Shown piece by piece: positions 8,986 through 18,138 of a stretch of 49,560 nt of DNA. The stretch spans positions 1 to 49,560 of the forward strand of contig CAZOHG010000024.1 in the NCBI GenBank assembly GCA_964579725.1, written 5' to 3'. The notes beneath the pieces were generated by a model. The model was not told where the DNA came from, did not search any database, and worked only from the letters and a program-made list of their open reading frames with translations. The position numbers were made by a program, and so were the translations under genes. The DNA comes from CAZOHG01 sp964579725. Lineage in GTDB: Bacteria > Zhuqueibacterota > JdFR-76 > BMS3Abin05. Each line of letters opens with the position of its first letter. The stretch's first letter is position 1.

Positions 8986-9768
8986 ATGTCAGTGAATCTT
9001 CAAAAGGCGCTTGTCGTTTCCCTAACTGTGCACTTAATCTTGTTAGCCATCTTTTTTTTCATTCCGGTACACCCGGCCGTGACGGTTCCGGCAGAAGTTG
9101 AAATTTCTTTTGCGGGGCAGCTTCTCACCCAAACCGCCGCGGCGTTGCCAAAGCGTCCCAAAAGCGTTTTGCCGCGGCCGCCGGTTGAGAAAAAGAACGT
9201 TGCAACCCCAAAAACAAAATCCGTGGTGGCTCTTCCCAAGCGGCGCATGGCTGAAGAAGAGGAGCCGTTGCTCCCCGTCCGGCCGGAGGAAAAAGTTTCG
9301 CCCGAGGAACAGCCTCTAACCCCTCCGCCGGAAAAATCGCCTCAATCGCCCACCTCCGGCATTCCCGGTTTGCCTCAAACTGCCCCAATTCAGGGTGAAA
9401 AGGGCATCCTTCCGCCACCAACAGGCCAAACGGGGGAAGAAAAAGAAATTCCTTCCGTCACACAAGAGCCGGGAAAGGGGGAAAAACACCCCTTTAAAAT
9501 TGAGGGGGAAGCTTCCAGGCGGGAAATTCTTTCAAAAGTTCTTCCTTCCTACCCCAAAGGTTACCACGGAGAGGGCGTGGTCAAACTGAAATTTACGGTC
9601 TTGCCGAGCGGCCTGGTGGGGGACGTGCTTCCGTTAGTCAAGGCTGACCCTGTTTTGGAAAAAATCACCATTGACGCTTTTCAGCAGTGGCGATTCAATC
9701 CCATTCCGCCCGACAAACCGCAAAAAACCGCCACAGGCGTCATTACTTTTCGGTACGTACTAAAATAG
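8986..9768 (+). CDS. tonB: TonB-family energy transducer
   Basis: The product is about 260 residues. An N-terminal membrane anchor (ALVVSLTVHLILLAIFFFIP) is followed by a long proline/glutamate/lysine-rich spacer (about 45-175) and a C-terminal TonB domain (about 180-260) with 'GVVKLKFTVLPSGLVGDV' and 'AFQQWRFNPIPP', the hallmark of TonB_C. It spans the periplasm and transmits ExbBD energy to outer-membrane receptors. The ATG at 8986 is chosen because GAGG sits 11 bases upstream and the membrane helix follows directly; an in-frame TTG at 8950, overlapping exbD, is the alternative. It is the last gene of the cluster and could also serve the BtuB-like receptor elsewhere in the window. Confidence 0.85.
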   Translation: MSVNLQKALVVSLTVHLILLAIFFFIPVHPAVTVPAEVEISFAGQLLTQTAAALPKRPKSVLPRPPVEKKNVATPKTKSVVALPKRRMAEEEEPLLPVRPEEKVSPEEQPLTPPPEKSPQSPTSGIPGLPQTAPIQGEKGILPPPTGQTGEEKEIPSVTQEPGKGEKHPFKIEGEASRREILSKVLPSYPKGYHGEGVVKLKFTVLPSGLVGDVLPLVKADPVLEKITIDAFQQWRFNPIPPDKPQKTATGVITFRYVLK

Positions 9769-9867
9769 AAATCCCCCTGTTTTTGAACCGGCTACGCAAA
9801 GGCCTGCCCTAAAAATGCGTCCTTTTGCGGCAGGGAAATTCGAGCAGCGTGTGGACCGGCTACCGGG

Positions 9868-10287
9868 TTAGCACACCTCCACAACCTCGTAGTCGTAGGT
9901 AATTTCCGCGGTTGCACGCAACATGGCCGTAACTGAGCAATATTTATTCTGAGAAAGATTAATGGCCATTTCCAGGTCTTTGGGGTTGAGATTTTTCCCG
10001 TGAAAAATGTAGTGAAGGTGAATTTTCGTGTACACGCGCGGGTGTTTTTCCGCTCTTTCGGCGTCTACGGTCATTTCAAAATCCCGCAAATCGGCGCGCC
10101 GTTTTTTCAAAATGGACACCACATCCGCACCCGTGCAGCCTGCCAGAGAAAGCAAAACCATTTCCATTGGGCGTGTTCCGGCACCGTGTCCCCCGAAATC
10201 CTCGCTTCCGTCCATGACCACCCAGTGGTTCGAATCCCCCTTTGCTGCCAGACTAATCCCCTTGATTTGCTTCAAATACACACTCAT
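9868..10287 (-). CDS. OsmC/Ohr-family protein
   Basis: The product is about 139 residues. 'GTRPMEMVLLSLAGCTGADVVSILKKRR' contains the OsmC-fold helix with the first conserved cysteine, and 'LSQNKYCSVTAML' carries the second, so both cysteines of the peroxidatic pair are present. OsmC/Ohr proteins reduce organic hydroperoxides; this YhfA-like subgroup is less well characterised. The start at 10287 is chosen because GAGGAGAG lies just upstream and a putative promoter at 10343-10371 excludes the longer frame. It is a single gene, convergent with tonB. Confidence 0.8.
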   Translation of the reverse strand: MSVYLKQIKGISLAAKGDSNHWVVMDGSEDFGGHGAGTRPMEMVLLSLAGCTGADVVSILKKRRADLRDFEMTVDAERAEKHPRVYTKIHLHYIFHGKNLNPKDLEMAINLSQNKYCSVTAMLRATAEITYDYEVVEVC

Positions 10288-10342
10288 CGCAAACTCTCCT
10301 CTGCCTCCGATCCTGTTTTCCCTTTCAAATAAAATTGGGTAA

Positions 10343-10371
10343 AAGATAAAAAGATTTTTTCCTATTTTCAA
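10343..10371 (-). promoter_or_regulatory. Putative sigma70-like promoter of the OsmC-like gene
   Basis: On the minus strand TTGAAA (10371-10366) and TATCTT (10348-10343) are 17 bp apart. This places the transcription start about 45 bases before the chosen ATG. The -10 match is moderate. Confidence 0.35.
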
Positions 10372-10421
10372 TTAGAATTTGCAGGAAAAATTGAGGGAGA
10401 AAGTACAGAAATGGAAGAATT

Positions 10422-11462
10422 CTAAGCAACGCCTCCGCTCAGAAAAAAGCTAATTGGCTTCAAAGGCTCAATATTTTCCGTCACGATTTTCACTGTAGCG
10501 GCAATGGGAACGGCCAAAATCATTCCCACAATTCCCCAGAGGAATCCCCAAAAAATAAGGGAAAGGATCACAACCAGCGGGCTCAGGTCCAAACGCTTCC
10601 CCATGAAACGGGGTTCGACTACATTACCCATGGTCATTTGAATGAGAATCAGCAAAACGGTAATCCACAGAGGCCGCCAAAACGAATCGAACTGCAGAAG
10701 CGCCAGCAAAATGGGGGGAAGTGTGGCAATCGTGGAACCGATGTTGGGAATGTAATTCAGAAGAAAGGTTAACAAACCCCACACAATGGCGAAGTCCACA
10801 CCAAAAATCAGCAGAACACCGGTGGCCAAGAGTCCGGTGACCACGCTGATGAGCGTTTTGGCAATTAAGTACTCCTGAATTTGTCGGTCAATGGTTTCCA
10901 CCGTTCGGGCAACCTGTTCGGCTTGCTCGCCACGGAATGCGTGACGAATGCGCACAAAGAGGGATTCCTTGCCCAGAAGTGCGTACACCATAAAAAGCAA
11001 AACCAGGAAAACATTGGCCAAAAATTGGAAAAAGGACCCTACCGTACTGGTAATGTACCCGGGCAGCGAAAGTTCTTTCAGGGCGGACATCCAGTCGAAA
11101 TTTTTCAAATAGGTGTTGACACTTTCAAGCGGGACATTGAAGTAGTCCAAAAGGTGGTGAAAAATGGCCACAAATTTGGCCTCGTATTTGGGCAATTCGT
11201 CCGAAAAAGAGGTAACGCTGGCGTAGACTACAAGTCCCAGTAGGAATAAAAAAGCAAAGGTGAGCAGCAACACCAGCGTTACAGCCAGTCCTTTCGGAAC
11301 GTGAATTTTCTGGAGCAAGTCTACCAGAGGCCCCAACAAAATGGTTAGAAAAATCGCCACAAGAAACGGTTTCAGAATACCACGCAAAAAGTAAAAAACC
11401 ACCACAATGGCAATGGCTACCAAAACCGACAAAAGCAGCGTAATGATTTTGGAATAATTCAC
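10422..11462 (-). CDS. AI-2E family (PerM-type) membrane protein
   Basis: The product is 346 residues with about eight hydrophobic segments. Two lie at the N-terminus, and a cluster at the C-terminus includes 'LLTFLLNYIPNIGSTIATLPPILLALL' (in part) and 'FWGFLWGIVGMILAVPIAATVKI', the signature of the AI-2E transporter family (PF01594). Members export autoinducer-2 or act as cation/proton antiporters; the substrate here cannot be predicted. The start is GTG with AAGGGAGC 4-5 bases upstream. It stands alone and diverges from the efflux cluster. Confidence 0.85.
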   Translation of the reverse strand: MNYSKIITLLLSVLVAIAIVVVFYFLRGILKPFLVAIFLTILLGPLVDLLQKIHVPKGLAVTLVLLLTFAFLFLLGLVVYASVTSFSDELPKYEAKFVAIFHHLLDYFNVPLESVNTYLKNFDWMSALKELSLPGYITSTVGSFFQFLANVFLVLLFMVYALLGKESLFVRIRHAFRGEQAEQVARTVETIDRQIQEYLIAKTLISVVTGLLATGVLLIFGVDFAIVWGLLTFLLNYIPNIGSTIATLPPILLALLQFDSFWRPLWITVLLILIQMTMGNVVEPRFMGKRLDLSPLVVILSLIFWGFLWGIVGMILAVPIAATVKIVTENIEPLKPISFFLSGGVA

Positions 11463-11728
11463 GGCGCTCCCTTTTTCGGAAAATTTATGCCGCCCTTTTC
11501 GTCCGCCAAATATCGAATCTGTTGCAATATAAAAAATTTCGGATTAAAAAGCGAGGGGAAAATTGAGCCTCGACGCCAGTGACATTCACGAACGCGGGAC
11601 TTTTTTCGATCCCTCGCTTTTTGTCAAAAAATTTGATTTGAAACAAAATAATGGCGAACTTTTTCCTTTTTCGTACGTCTTAATAACACAAAGAAGTCCG
11701 GAAAGAATTAAACCGATCCCCCGATTTT
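11463..11728. other. Divergent intergenic region
   Basis: This 266-bp spacer lies between the AI-2E gene and the efflux cluster and must hold promoters in both directions. I found no convincing -35/-10 pair or hairpin. Confidence 0.3.
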
Positions 11729-13237
11729 ATGTCACTTGAAAAACAGCTCCGCCGTTGGCGATTTCTTTTTCGATTTCTCACCCCACACAGACGCCTTGCT
11801 TTCTGGGGAGGCGGTCTTCTCGTCATTTTGTTCTTTTACTTGCTTTTTAGCCGAACCGGTTCAAACACGGGGACGGCTTCGCCGAAATTTGCTTCTGTTC
11901 GGCGGGACACTCTTTTTCAAACCCTCACCTTGAGCGGCTCGGTCCACTCCCGCAAAGCCATTGATCTTTTGGCTCCGATGGAATGGCGGTACGATCTCCA
12001 AATTGTCTCCCTTGTCCCGGAGGGCACACAGGTTCAACCGGGTGACACCCTGCTCAAATTTAACACCTCCAAACTTCAAGCGGAATTGGAGACGGCCAGG
12101 CGAAATCTCCAGACACAACAAGCCAATTGGCGTCAGCTTTTGCTGAACCAGGAAATCCAAAATCGACAATTGCAGAACAATTTAACACTTGCTCGATTGA
12201 ATCTTGAAGATGCCAAACTAACAGTTCAAAAGGCCAAATTCGAGTCGGACGTTGTCCAAAAGCAGGCACAAATTGCCCTGAAACAAGCGGAGATTCAGCT
12301 TCGGCGGGCGCAGCAGGCTCTTCAAAACACCAAAGTGGTTCAACAGGCTGAGCGCGTAAAGGCGGAAATGGCCGTCAAAAACGCCCAAACGGATGTGGCA
12401 GCTCTAAAAGCTCGAATCGCCCGTTTTTCTCTGGTTTCACCCCATTCGGGAATGGTGGTCTACGGCGAAAGTTGGTTCGGGAACGGATTCCGAAAAATCC
12501 GCCTTGGGGACAAAGTACACGCTGGCGACGCTCTCATTGAACTCCCCGATCTGAAGGCAATGGAATCCCGCGTGTTCATTAACGAAGTGGATGTTCACAA
12601 AATCAAACCGGGGCAAAAAGCACTCCTCTGGCTGGAGGCCCGGCCTGCGCACACTTACCACGGCGTTGTGCAAAAAGTAGCCGAGATTTCCGAACCCCAA
12701 AATTTCGCACAGGGCCATTGGTGGGAAAATCCGTCTTCCGTGCATGTGTTTCGAGGCGCGGTGGCTATTTCCGACCCGGACTCAAGCCTAAAGCCGGGCA
12801 TGACCATTAAAACCCGTGTTTTTTTGGACACCATTCCGAACGCACTCCTGATTCCCGAAACGGCGTTGAGTGAAAAAGACGGTACCCCCCTGGTATTCAC
12901 GCCCAAGGGAGAACGGCGCGTTCAAATCGGGCAGAGAAACAACGGTAGCGTCGTTGTTTTAAAAGGACTGACAGAAAAAGATAGAGTGCAGCTCCCGCTC
13001 CCCTCAGGTGCTGTTTCTTTCGGGCGGCAGGCCTTCTACGCGGGGCATCTTTTTGCAAACGATTCGCTTGAAACGGCTCTTCGCCATGCCCGATTTGACA
13101 CCACAAGTGCCAAGGCGAACGCAACGGATTCTTCAAAAATGAGGTCGAAGCACATAAAAAAATTCTCCAAAATCAAATTGCGGGGAGGGGCGATTTCTCC
13201 TTCTGCTTTGTCACCCATTAAAAAGGGCAAGAAATGA
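11729..13237 (+). CDS. HlyD/MacA-type periplasmic adaptor subunit 1
   Basis: The product is 502 residues. One N-terminal membrane anchor (about 23-42) precedes a lipoyl/barrel-sandwich half ('LVPEGTQVQPGDTLLKFNTSKL'), a glutamine/alanine-rich coiled-coil hairpin (about 115-230), the second lipoyl half ('SPHSGMVVYGES'), then beta-barrel and membrane-proximal domains. It has an extra lysine/serine-rich C-terminal tail of about 45 residues. Such adaptors bridge an inner-membrane transporter and a TolC channel. The last four bases overlap the start of a second adaptor. No strong ribosome binding site precedes the ATG. Confidence 0.85.
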   Translation: MSLEKQLRRWRFLFRFLTPHRRLAFWGGGLLVILFFYLLFSRTGSNTGTASPKFASVRRDTLFQTLTLSGSVHSRKAIDLLAPMEWRYDLQIVSLVPEGTQVQPGDTLLKFNTSKLQAELETARRNLQTQQANWRQLLLNQEIQNRQLQNNLTLARLNLEDAKLTVQKAKFESDVVQKQAQIALKQAEIQLRRAQQALQNTKVVQQAERVKAEMAVKNAQTDVAALKARIARFSLVSPHSGMVVYGESWFGNGFRKIRLGDKVHAGDALIELPDLKAMESRVFINEVDVHKIKPGQKALLWLEARPAHTYHGVVQKVAEISEPQNFAQGHWWENPSSVHVFRGAVAISDPDSSLKPGMTIKTRVFLDTIPNALLIPETALSEKDGTPLVFTPKGERRVQIGQRNNGSVVVLKGLTEKDRVQLPLPSGAVSFGRQAFYAGHLFANDSLETALRHARFDTTSAKANATDSSKMRSKHIKKFSKIKLRGGAISPSALSPIKKGKK

Positions 13238-14541
13238 AGTTTTCATTTAAATCCAAAAAATTGCGTTGGCTGGCGGCGGCCGTCCTTGTCATTTTGCTTC
13301 TTCTTGTTTGGAAATTAACCCTTCACGCCCCCAATCTGCCCTATTATGAAGTACAAAAGGGGGATTTTCTCCTTCCGATTACCACAAAGGGCGAATTAAA
13401 AGCCATTCATTCCATTTCGATCACTGTTCCAAGACTTCGAGGCGTTTCCCCCCGCATTACCCGTCTGGTGCCGGAGGGAACCATTGTTAAAAAAGGCGAT
13501 TTTTTGGTGCAATTTGACCCCAGCGGGGTCTTGGATACCATTCACAAACGGGAAAATGACCTGAAAAATGCTCAAGCCGAACTCCGAAAACTGAAGGCCA
13601 ATATTGATTCGCGGCGAAAAGAATTGGAAAGTGAACTGGAAATCCAAAAATATTCCTACCAACAAGCCAAGCTCCAATTGAAACAAATGGCGTTTGAGTC
13701 GGAGGCGCGTCGAGCCGAAAAAAAATTGGCCATGAAAAAGGCGGAGATTGCGCTTAAACAGGCAGAATTCAAACTCAAATCCCAGAAACTCATTGACCAG
13801 GCGGCCCTCGAAAAGGCACAATTGGCAGTGGATCAGGCGCGTGCAAATCTGAGCGAGGCGCAGAAAAACCTTCGTGCCCTTACCATTCACGCCCCTGCCG
13901 ACGGGCTGGTCGTGTACAATATGATCTGGGGACCCAGCGGTCGGCAAAAGGTTAAGGTAGGGGACATGCCGTGGTCAGGCCAGGCCATTTTGGAGATTCC
14001 CGATCTCAGCAAGATGTACGTTGCCACGTCCGTAAACGAAGCCGACATTGACCGCGTGAAAAAGGGGCTGCCGGTTGAAGTCTCCATTGAAGCGTTGCCC
14101 GGCACGCACCTAACGGGTCACATTACGCGAATTGCCACACTGGCTCGCACAGACGAAGTGACCAGGGGCAAAGTGTTTGACCTTGACGTTACGCTGGACA
14201 GTACTATTCAGCACCTAAAACCTGGCATGAGCGCCACCTGCAAAATCATTACGGAACGATTACAAAATGTCCTGACTGTTCCGGTTGAAGCGGTCTTCGA
14301 AAAGGAGGGCAAATCGGTTGTTTATGTCCTGACGCCCCGCCCCAAACGACGAGGGGTCATTTTAGGCCCCACCAACAAGGATTTTGTTGTGGTGAAAAAG
14401 GGGGTCCAAGTCGGAGAACGGGTGTCGCTTTTGGACCCAACCAAACCCATTCGAGAATTGGGCAAGGAAATGCCAACCGAAAGCTCGACCAAGAAAAAGC
14501 GCTCGGGCGGCGGGGTTCAAAAAATGGTTATTATTCGATAA
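13234..14541 (+). CDS. HlyD/MacA-type periplasmic adaptor subunit 2
   Basis: The product is 435 residues with the same architecture as its upstream neighbour: a membrane anchor (about 11-29), 'LVPEGTIVKKGDFLVQFDPSGV' lipoyl half, a coiled coil (about 100-205), 'IHAPADGLVVYNMIWGPSG' second half, and barrel domains. It overlaps adaptor 1 by 4 bases (ATGA). The 'VPEGT' and 'LEIPDLSKM / IELPDLKAM' matches indicate that the pair arose by duplication. Two different adaptors in one operon suggest a hetero-oligomeric adaptor ring or alternative complexes (inference). Confidence 0.85.
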   Translation: MKFSFKSKKLRWLAAAVLVILLLLVWKLTLHAPNLPYYEVQKGDFLLPITTKGELKAIHSISITVPRLRGVSPRITRLVPEGTIVKKGDFLVQFDPSGVLDTIHKRENDLKNAQAELRKLKANIDSRRKELESELEIQKYSYQQAKLQLKQMAFESEARRAEKKLAMKKAEIALKQAEFKLKSQKLIDQAALEKAQLAVDQARANLSEAQKNLRALTIHAPADGLVVYNMIWGPSGRQKVKVGDMPWSGQAILEIPDLSKMYVATSVNEADIDRVKKGLPVEVSIEALPGTHLTGHITRIATLARTDEVTRGKVFDLDVTLDSTIQHLKPGMSATCKIITERLQNVLTVPVEAVFEKEGKSVVYVLTPRPKRRGVILGPTNKDFVVVKKGVQVGERVSLLDPTKPIRELGKEMPTESSTKKKRSGGGVQKMVIIR

Positions 14542-14621
14542 TTTTGAAAAGGAAAATCGACAAAATACGTGTGGCCACGTGGCACAAATTTGGTTGAACT
14601 CAAATTTGGAAAAGCATTTAC

Positions 14622-15845
14622 ATGGATTTTAAAGAAAGTTTTGAAATCGGTACGGCGGGACTTTGGGCGCACAAACTGCGCTCTTTCTTGACGATTTTGG
14701 GCATTATTTTTGGCGTAGCAGCGGTTATTGCCATGCTTTCCATCGGTGAGGGAGCTAAGCAGGAGGCGCTGCAACAGATTTCCCAATTGGGCATTCAAAA
14801 CATTCTCCTTAAAAGCAAGCCGATTACGGAAGGCAACGATCAAAAAGTCATTAAAAGTGCCGGCCTTTCCGAGGCCGACGGGTGGGCAATTTTCCGAAAA
14901 AATCAATTGTTGGAGGATTTTTCCCCAATCTCCAAGATGAAATTGAAAGCCGTTCGCGGTTCCGAGCGTTTGGACGTAAACGTGGTGGGAACCTTTGCCA
15001 ATTACCCCAAACTCTTCAATGCCCAACCGAACAGGGGTGGTTTCTTCACCTTTCAAGATGAAAGCCAAAAGCGGCCGGTTTGCGTACTGGGCAGTCAGGT
15101 TCAACGTAAATTATTCTATTTTCAAAACCCGATCGGGAAAGAAATCAAAATCGGAGATGTTTGGTTCCGCGTTGTGGGGACGTTTGAGCCACGTTTGCAG
15201 GGAGCCGGTTCACTGAAGGGCTTTAGCGACGTCAATCGCGATATTTACATTCCGTTCGGAACACTTCGGGCCCGTTTTTACCGCAAACCCTCCGAAGGGC
15301 AATTGGACTGGCTTGTGGCGCGTGTGCGGAACCCAAATCAGATTCAAAAGGCGGCAAATCTTATTTTTGAAGAACTGAAATCTCGCCACGGGCGTAGCGA
15401 CGACTTTCAGATTGTGGTTCCGGAAGCATTGGTTCAGCAACGACAAAAAACCCAGCGTATTTTTAACATCGTCATGGGGGCGATTGCGGGTATTTCGCTG
15501 CTTGTAGGCGGAATCGGCATCATGAACATCATGTTGGCCTCCGTCATGGAGCGAACCCGGGAGGTCGGAATCCGAAGGGCCGTCGGTGCCACACGACGTG
15601 ACATTCTCATTCAATTTTTAATTGAAGCCATTATTTTGAGCACAGTGGGCGGGTTCCTCGGTATTTTTCTTGGGTACGCACTCACGCGGCTCATTACTTT
15701 TTACGCTTCGTGGCGTACCATTATTTCGCCGGGGAGCGTGCTTTTGGCTTTCGGCGTTTCGGCTGCCGTCGGCATCCTTTTCGGCATTTTTCCGGCCCGC
15801 AAAGCCGCCAAAATGGACCCCATTGAGTCGCTGCGGTACGAATAG
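14622..15845 (+). CDS. MacB/FtsX-type ABC transporter permease
   Basis: The product is 407 residues. There is one membrane segment near residues 20-40 ('LRSFLTILGIIFGVAAVIAML'), a large periplasmic MacB_PCD-type domain (about 45-280), then three C-terminal helices with the FtsX signature 'MERTREVGIRRAVGATRRDI'. In classical MacB the ATP-binding domain is fused to the N-terminus; here the protein is permease-only, and no ATPase gene is in the cluster. It lies between the two adaptors and a TolC-like channel, so it probably forms a tripartite mechanotransmission-type exporter with an ATPase encoded elsewhere. Confidence 0.85.
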   Translation: MDFKESFEIGTAGLWAHKLRSFLTILGIIFGVAAVIAMLSIGEGAKQEALQQISQLGIQNILLKSKPITEGNDQKVIKSAGLSEADGWAIFRKNQLLEDFSPISKMKLKAVRGSERLDVNVVGTFANYPKLFNAQPNRGGFFTFQDESQKRPVCVLGSQVQRKLFYFQNPIGKEIKIGDVWFRVVGTFEPRLQGAGSLKGFSDVNRDIYIPFGTLRARFYRKPSEGQLDWLVARVRNPNQIQKAANLIFEELKSRHGRSDDFQIVVPEALVQQRQKTQRIFNIVMGAIAGISLLVGGIGIMNIMLASVMERTREVGIRRAVGATRRDILIQFLIEAIILSTVGGFLGIFLGYALTRLITFYASWRTIISPGSVLLAFGVSAAVGILFGIFPARKAAKMDPIESLRYE

Positions 15846-15887
15846 GCCCTGAACGGCAAACAGGAAAAACAAAACGGAGGATCTTTC

Positions 15888-17414
15888 GTGAAACGCATTC
15901 CGAAAAATGCACAGGGGTTGTTTGTCCTATTCGGATTGCTTTTGATTTGTCAAGGGGCAGGGGCGCAAACGCCCCGTACCCTAACGCTCAAACAGGCCAT
16001 TGCCATTGCAGAAAAACAAAGCTACCGGATTCTCACCCTGCGCGAAAATCTCAGAGCGGCTGAAGAAAATTTAAAGGCCGCGCGAGGAGAATTCCGAACC
16101 AACGCCAAATTGAACCTGTCTACGCCCGTTTTGCGCCAGCAGGTGACGGAAATCCCCGTTCCAAACGGGTTACCCGTTTACAACACAACCGGCACCCTGC
16201 TCTACCGAAGTGATCTGTCCATTAACCAGCCGCTACCGACAAACGGGTTTTTCTCGCTGCGTTCCAGTTTGTTCCACGAAAGGGTTTCCACACTGGCGGC
16301 ATTGAATCGACCCCCATTTAAGCGAAAGGATTTCTACAGTTCCGTCAGCCTGCAATTTCAGCAGCCGCTTTTTACACTGAACACCCTCAAAACGAGCCTT
16401 AAGAAAGCCGCTCTCAATTACAAAAGGGCCTTGCACAACTACAAAATGCAAGCGGCGAATTTGGTTTACGATGTCACCCAAGCCTTTTACAATTTGTACC
16501 AGGCCGAGCGATTGGTCGAAATTGCCCAGGAGGAAGTCAAGGAACGCCGGGAAGCGTACAAGCTGGCTCAAAACAAATTCAAAGCGGGCCTCATCCCCGA
16601 AGTGGAAGCCATGCAACTCGGGGTGGATTTGGCCCAGAGCCGCAACGCGCTTTTGGTAGCCAAAGGCAACGACGCACGATTGGCGGACAGCTTTCGGCAG
16701 CTCATTGGCCTTCCTTTGGACGAGCCGGTTCGGGTTCTACCCGATTTGCAGTACCGCGAAGTGAAAATTTCCGTGGAAGACGCCGTTCAACGAGCTCTAA
16801 AAAATCGACCGGAGGTGCGCAACAAAGAAATCGATGTGGAATTGGCCAAGATTCGGGTTCGTGAGGTGGACAACCAATCGGCCATTAAGGGCATGTTCTC
16901 TGCGTACTACAATCTTACGGGAATCAGTGACCCCAATTTGCCCTTTTCGTCCCAGCCGTACGATTTGTTTCAATCCAGTTTGACAGACCTCAAAAACCGC
17001 CCTCGGAACAAAGGCGTTTCGTTTACATTGAGTATTCCGTTGTGGGATTGGGGTGTAAACCGGGCTCAGGTGGAAGCCGCCAAGGCGTCGCTTGAAATGA
17101 GTCGCCTCGACAAAAAAGAAGAAGAAATAACCATTCGGCGACAGATTCGGGCGCAGGTCAGCCGCGTGCGGGAAGCCTTTGACCGGCTAAAAATTTTGGA
17201 CGCCAACCGCACGGTGGCACGTAAGAGTTTTCAGATTAGCCTGGCCCGATTTGACAACGGCGAAATCACCAGTCAAGAATTGGCGCGGGTGCAGGACCAG
17301 CTCAGTCAGGCAGAAGTCAATTACCTTTCGGCGCTCATTGCGTACAAACTGGCTCTGGCCGATTTACGGCGCAGCACTCTGTACGACTACGAAAATGAGA
17401 CTTTGCAAAAATAA
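15888..17414 (+). CDS. TolC-family outer-membrane efflux protein
   Basis: The product is 508 residues with a signal peptide (about 1-26, ending GAGAQ). Two outer-membrane-efflux repeats follow: helical regions such as 'AEENLKAARGEFRTNAKLNL' and 'YDVTQAFYNLYQAERLVEIA', and in the second half 'RQIRAQVSRVREAFDRLKIL'. TolC trimers form the outer-membrane exit duct of tripartite pumps. It starts at GTG with CGGAGG 7 bases upstream and is the last gene of the efflux cluster, followed by a small hairpin. Confidence 0.88.
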   Translation: MKRIPKNAQGLFVLFGLLLICQGAGAQTPRTLTLKQAIAIAEKQSYRILTLRENLRAAEENLKAARGEFRTNAKLNLSTPVLRQQVTEIPVPNGLPVYNTTGTLLYRSDLSINQPLPTNGFFSLRSSLFHERVSTLAALNRPPFKRKDFYSSVSLQFQQPLFTLNTLKTSLKKAALNYKRALHNYKMQAANLVYDVTQAFYNLYQAERLVEIAQEEVKERREAYKLAQNKFKAGLIPEVEAMQLGVDLAQSRNALLVAKGNDARLADSFRQLIGLPLDEPVRVLPDLQYREVKISVEDAVQRALKNRPEVRNKEIDVELAKIRVREVDNQSAIKGMFSAYYNLTGISDPNLPFSSQPYDLFQSSLTDLKNRPRNKGVSFTLSIPLWDWGVNRAQVEAAKASLEMSRLDKKEEEITIRRQIRAQVSRVREAFDRLKILDANRTVARKSFQISLARFDNGEITSQELARVQDQLSQAEVNYLSALIAYKLALADLRRSTLYDYENETLQK

Positions 17415-17415
17415 G

Positions 17416-17433
17416 CGGGAGAATTCCCGTTTT
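17416..17433 (+). terminator. Short intrinsic terminator after the efflux cluster
   Basis: CGGGA-GAAT-TCCCG followed by TTTT forms a 5-bp GC-rich stem with a tetraloop directly after the TolC-like stop codon. The stem is short but well placed. Confidence 0.45.
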
Positions 17434-17592
17434 GGGGTTACCCTAAATTTTGAGCTATTTTTGAGAAATCATTTTTTAATTGAGGGTCCCTTTTGCCCTT
17501 TTTAAAAAAAGAACGCTTTTTTGCAACGGAGTGATTTGTTCAACTTTCGCTTTTAGGGAAACAAAAATCGCGGAAACGGAAAACAAGCGAAA

Positions 17593-18024
17593 ATGACCCA
17601 ATTTCTGAAAATCACAGAAGAACTCTCTGTTCCCAAAGAAGATTTGCACTTTAAATTTAAGCGTTCCTCCGGCCCGGGCGGACAGAACGTCAACAAAGTG
17701 TCTACGGCGGTTCAATTGCGATTCGACGTTCAACACTCCCGTTGGCTGTCGACCGCTGTGAAGCAACGACTCCGGCAATTGGCTTCCGGGAAAATGACGC
17801 GCGAGGGGATTTTGCTGATCGAAGCCCAACGGCATCGTACACAGGAGAGAAATCGCGAAGAAGCGGTTCGCCGATTTGTTGCCCTTCTGCGTCAGGCCGC
17901 CCACCCCCCTAAAAGACGTCTTCGCACCTTCCCCACGGCTACGGCCAAACAAAAGCGGTTAGAAGCCAAAAAACGGCGAAGTACCCTCAAAAAAATGCGA
18001 TCTCGCGTGCGTTTGGAAGATTAG
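17593..18024 (+). CDS. arfB: Alternative ribosome-rescue factor ArfB (YaeJ-like peptidyl-tRNA hydrolase)
   Basis: The product is 143 residues, close to the usual 140. 'RSSGPGGQNVNKVSTAV' carries the GGQ motif (residues 29-31) that hydrolyses peptidyl-tRNA in class I release factors. The codon-recognition domains of RF1/RF2 are missing, and the C-terminus is a strongly basic tail (KQKRLEAKKRRSTLKKMRSR) of the kind that inserts into the empty mRNA channel of stalled ribosomes. This combination is diagnostic of ArfB. It is a single gene, convergent with the B12 operon. Confidence 0.92.
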   Translation: MTQFLKITEELSVPKEDLHFKFKRSSGPGGQNVNKVSTAVQLRFDVQHSRWLSTAVKQRLRQLASGKMTREGILLIEAQRHRTQERNREEAVRRFVALLRQAAHPPKRRLRTFPTATAKQKRLEAKKRRSTLKKMRSRVRLED

Positions 18025-18076
18025 TCGAAAGACTTCTTTTTTGTCCTTCAACTTTGGGACGAGCAAGGAATTTGGT

Positions 18077-18127
18077 GAACAGTTTTCGGGCGGCCCGCCA
18101 CAACCGGGCACGCCCTGAAAGCTGTTC
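18077..18127. terminator. Long imperfect hairpin between convergent genes
   Basis: GAACAGTTTTCGGGC pairs with GCCCTGAAAGCTGTTC (one mismatch, one bulge) around a GC-rich loop. It lies between arfB and the beta-propeller gene, which converge, so it may stop transcription from both sides. There is no strong T-tract on either side. Confidence 0.4.
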
Positions 18128-18138
18128 TTCCTTAAAAA

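Noticed and set aside
9787..9861. Direct repeat ACCGGCTAC between tonB and the OsmC-like gene
   Set aside because: It is only nine bases, occurs twice by eye, and has no associated structure.
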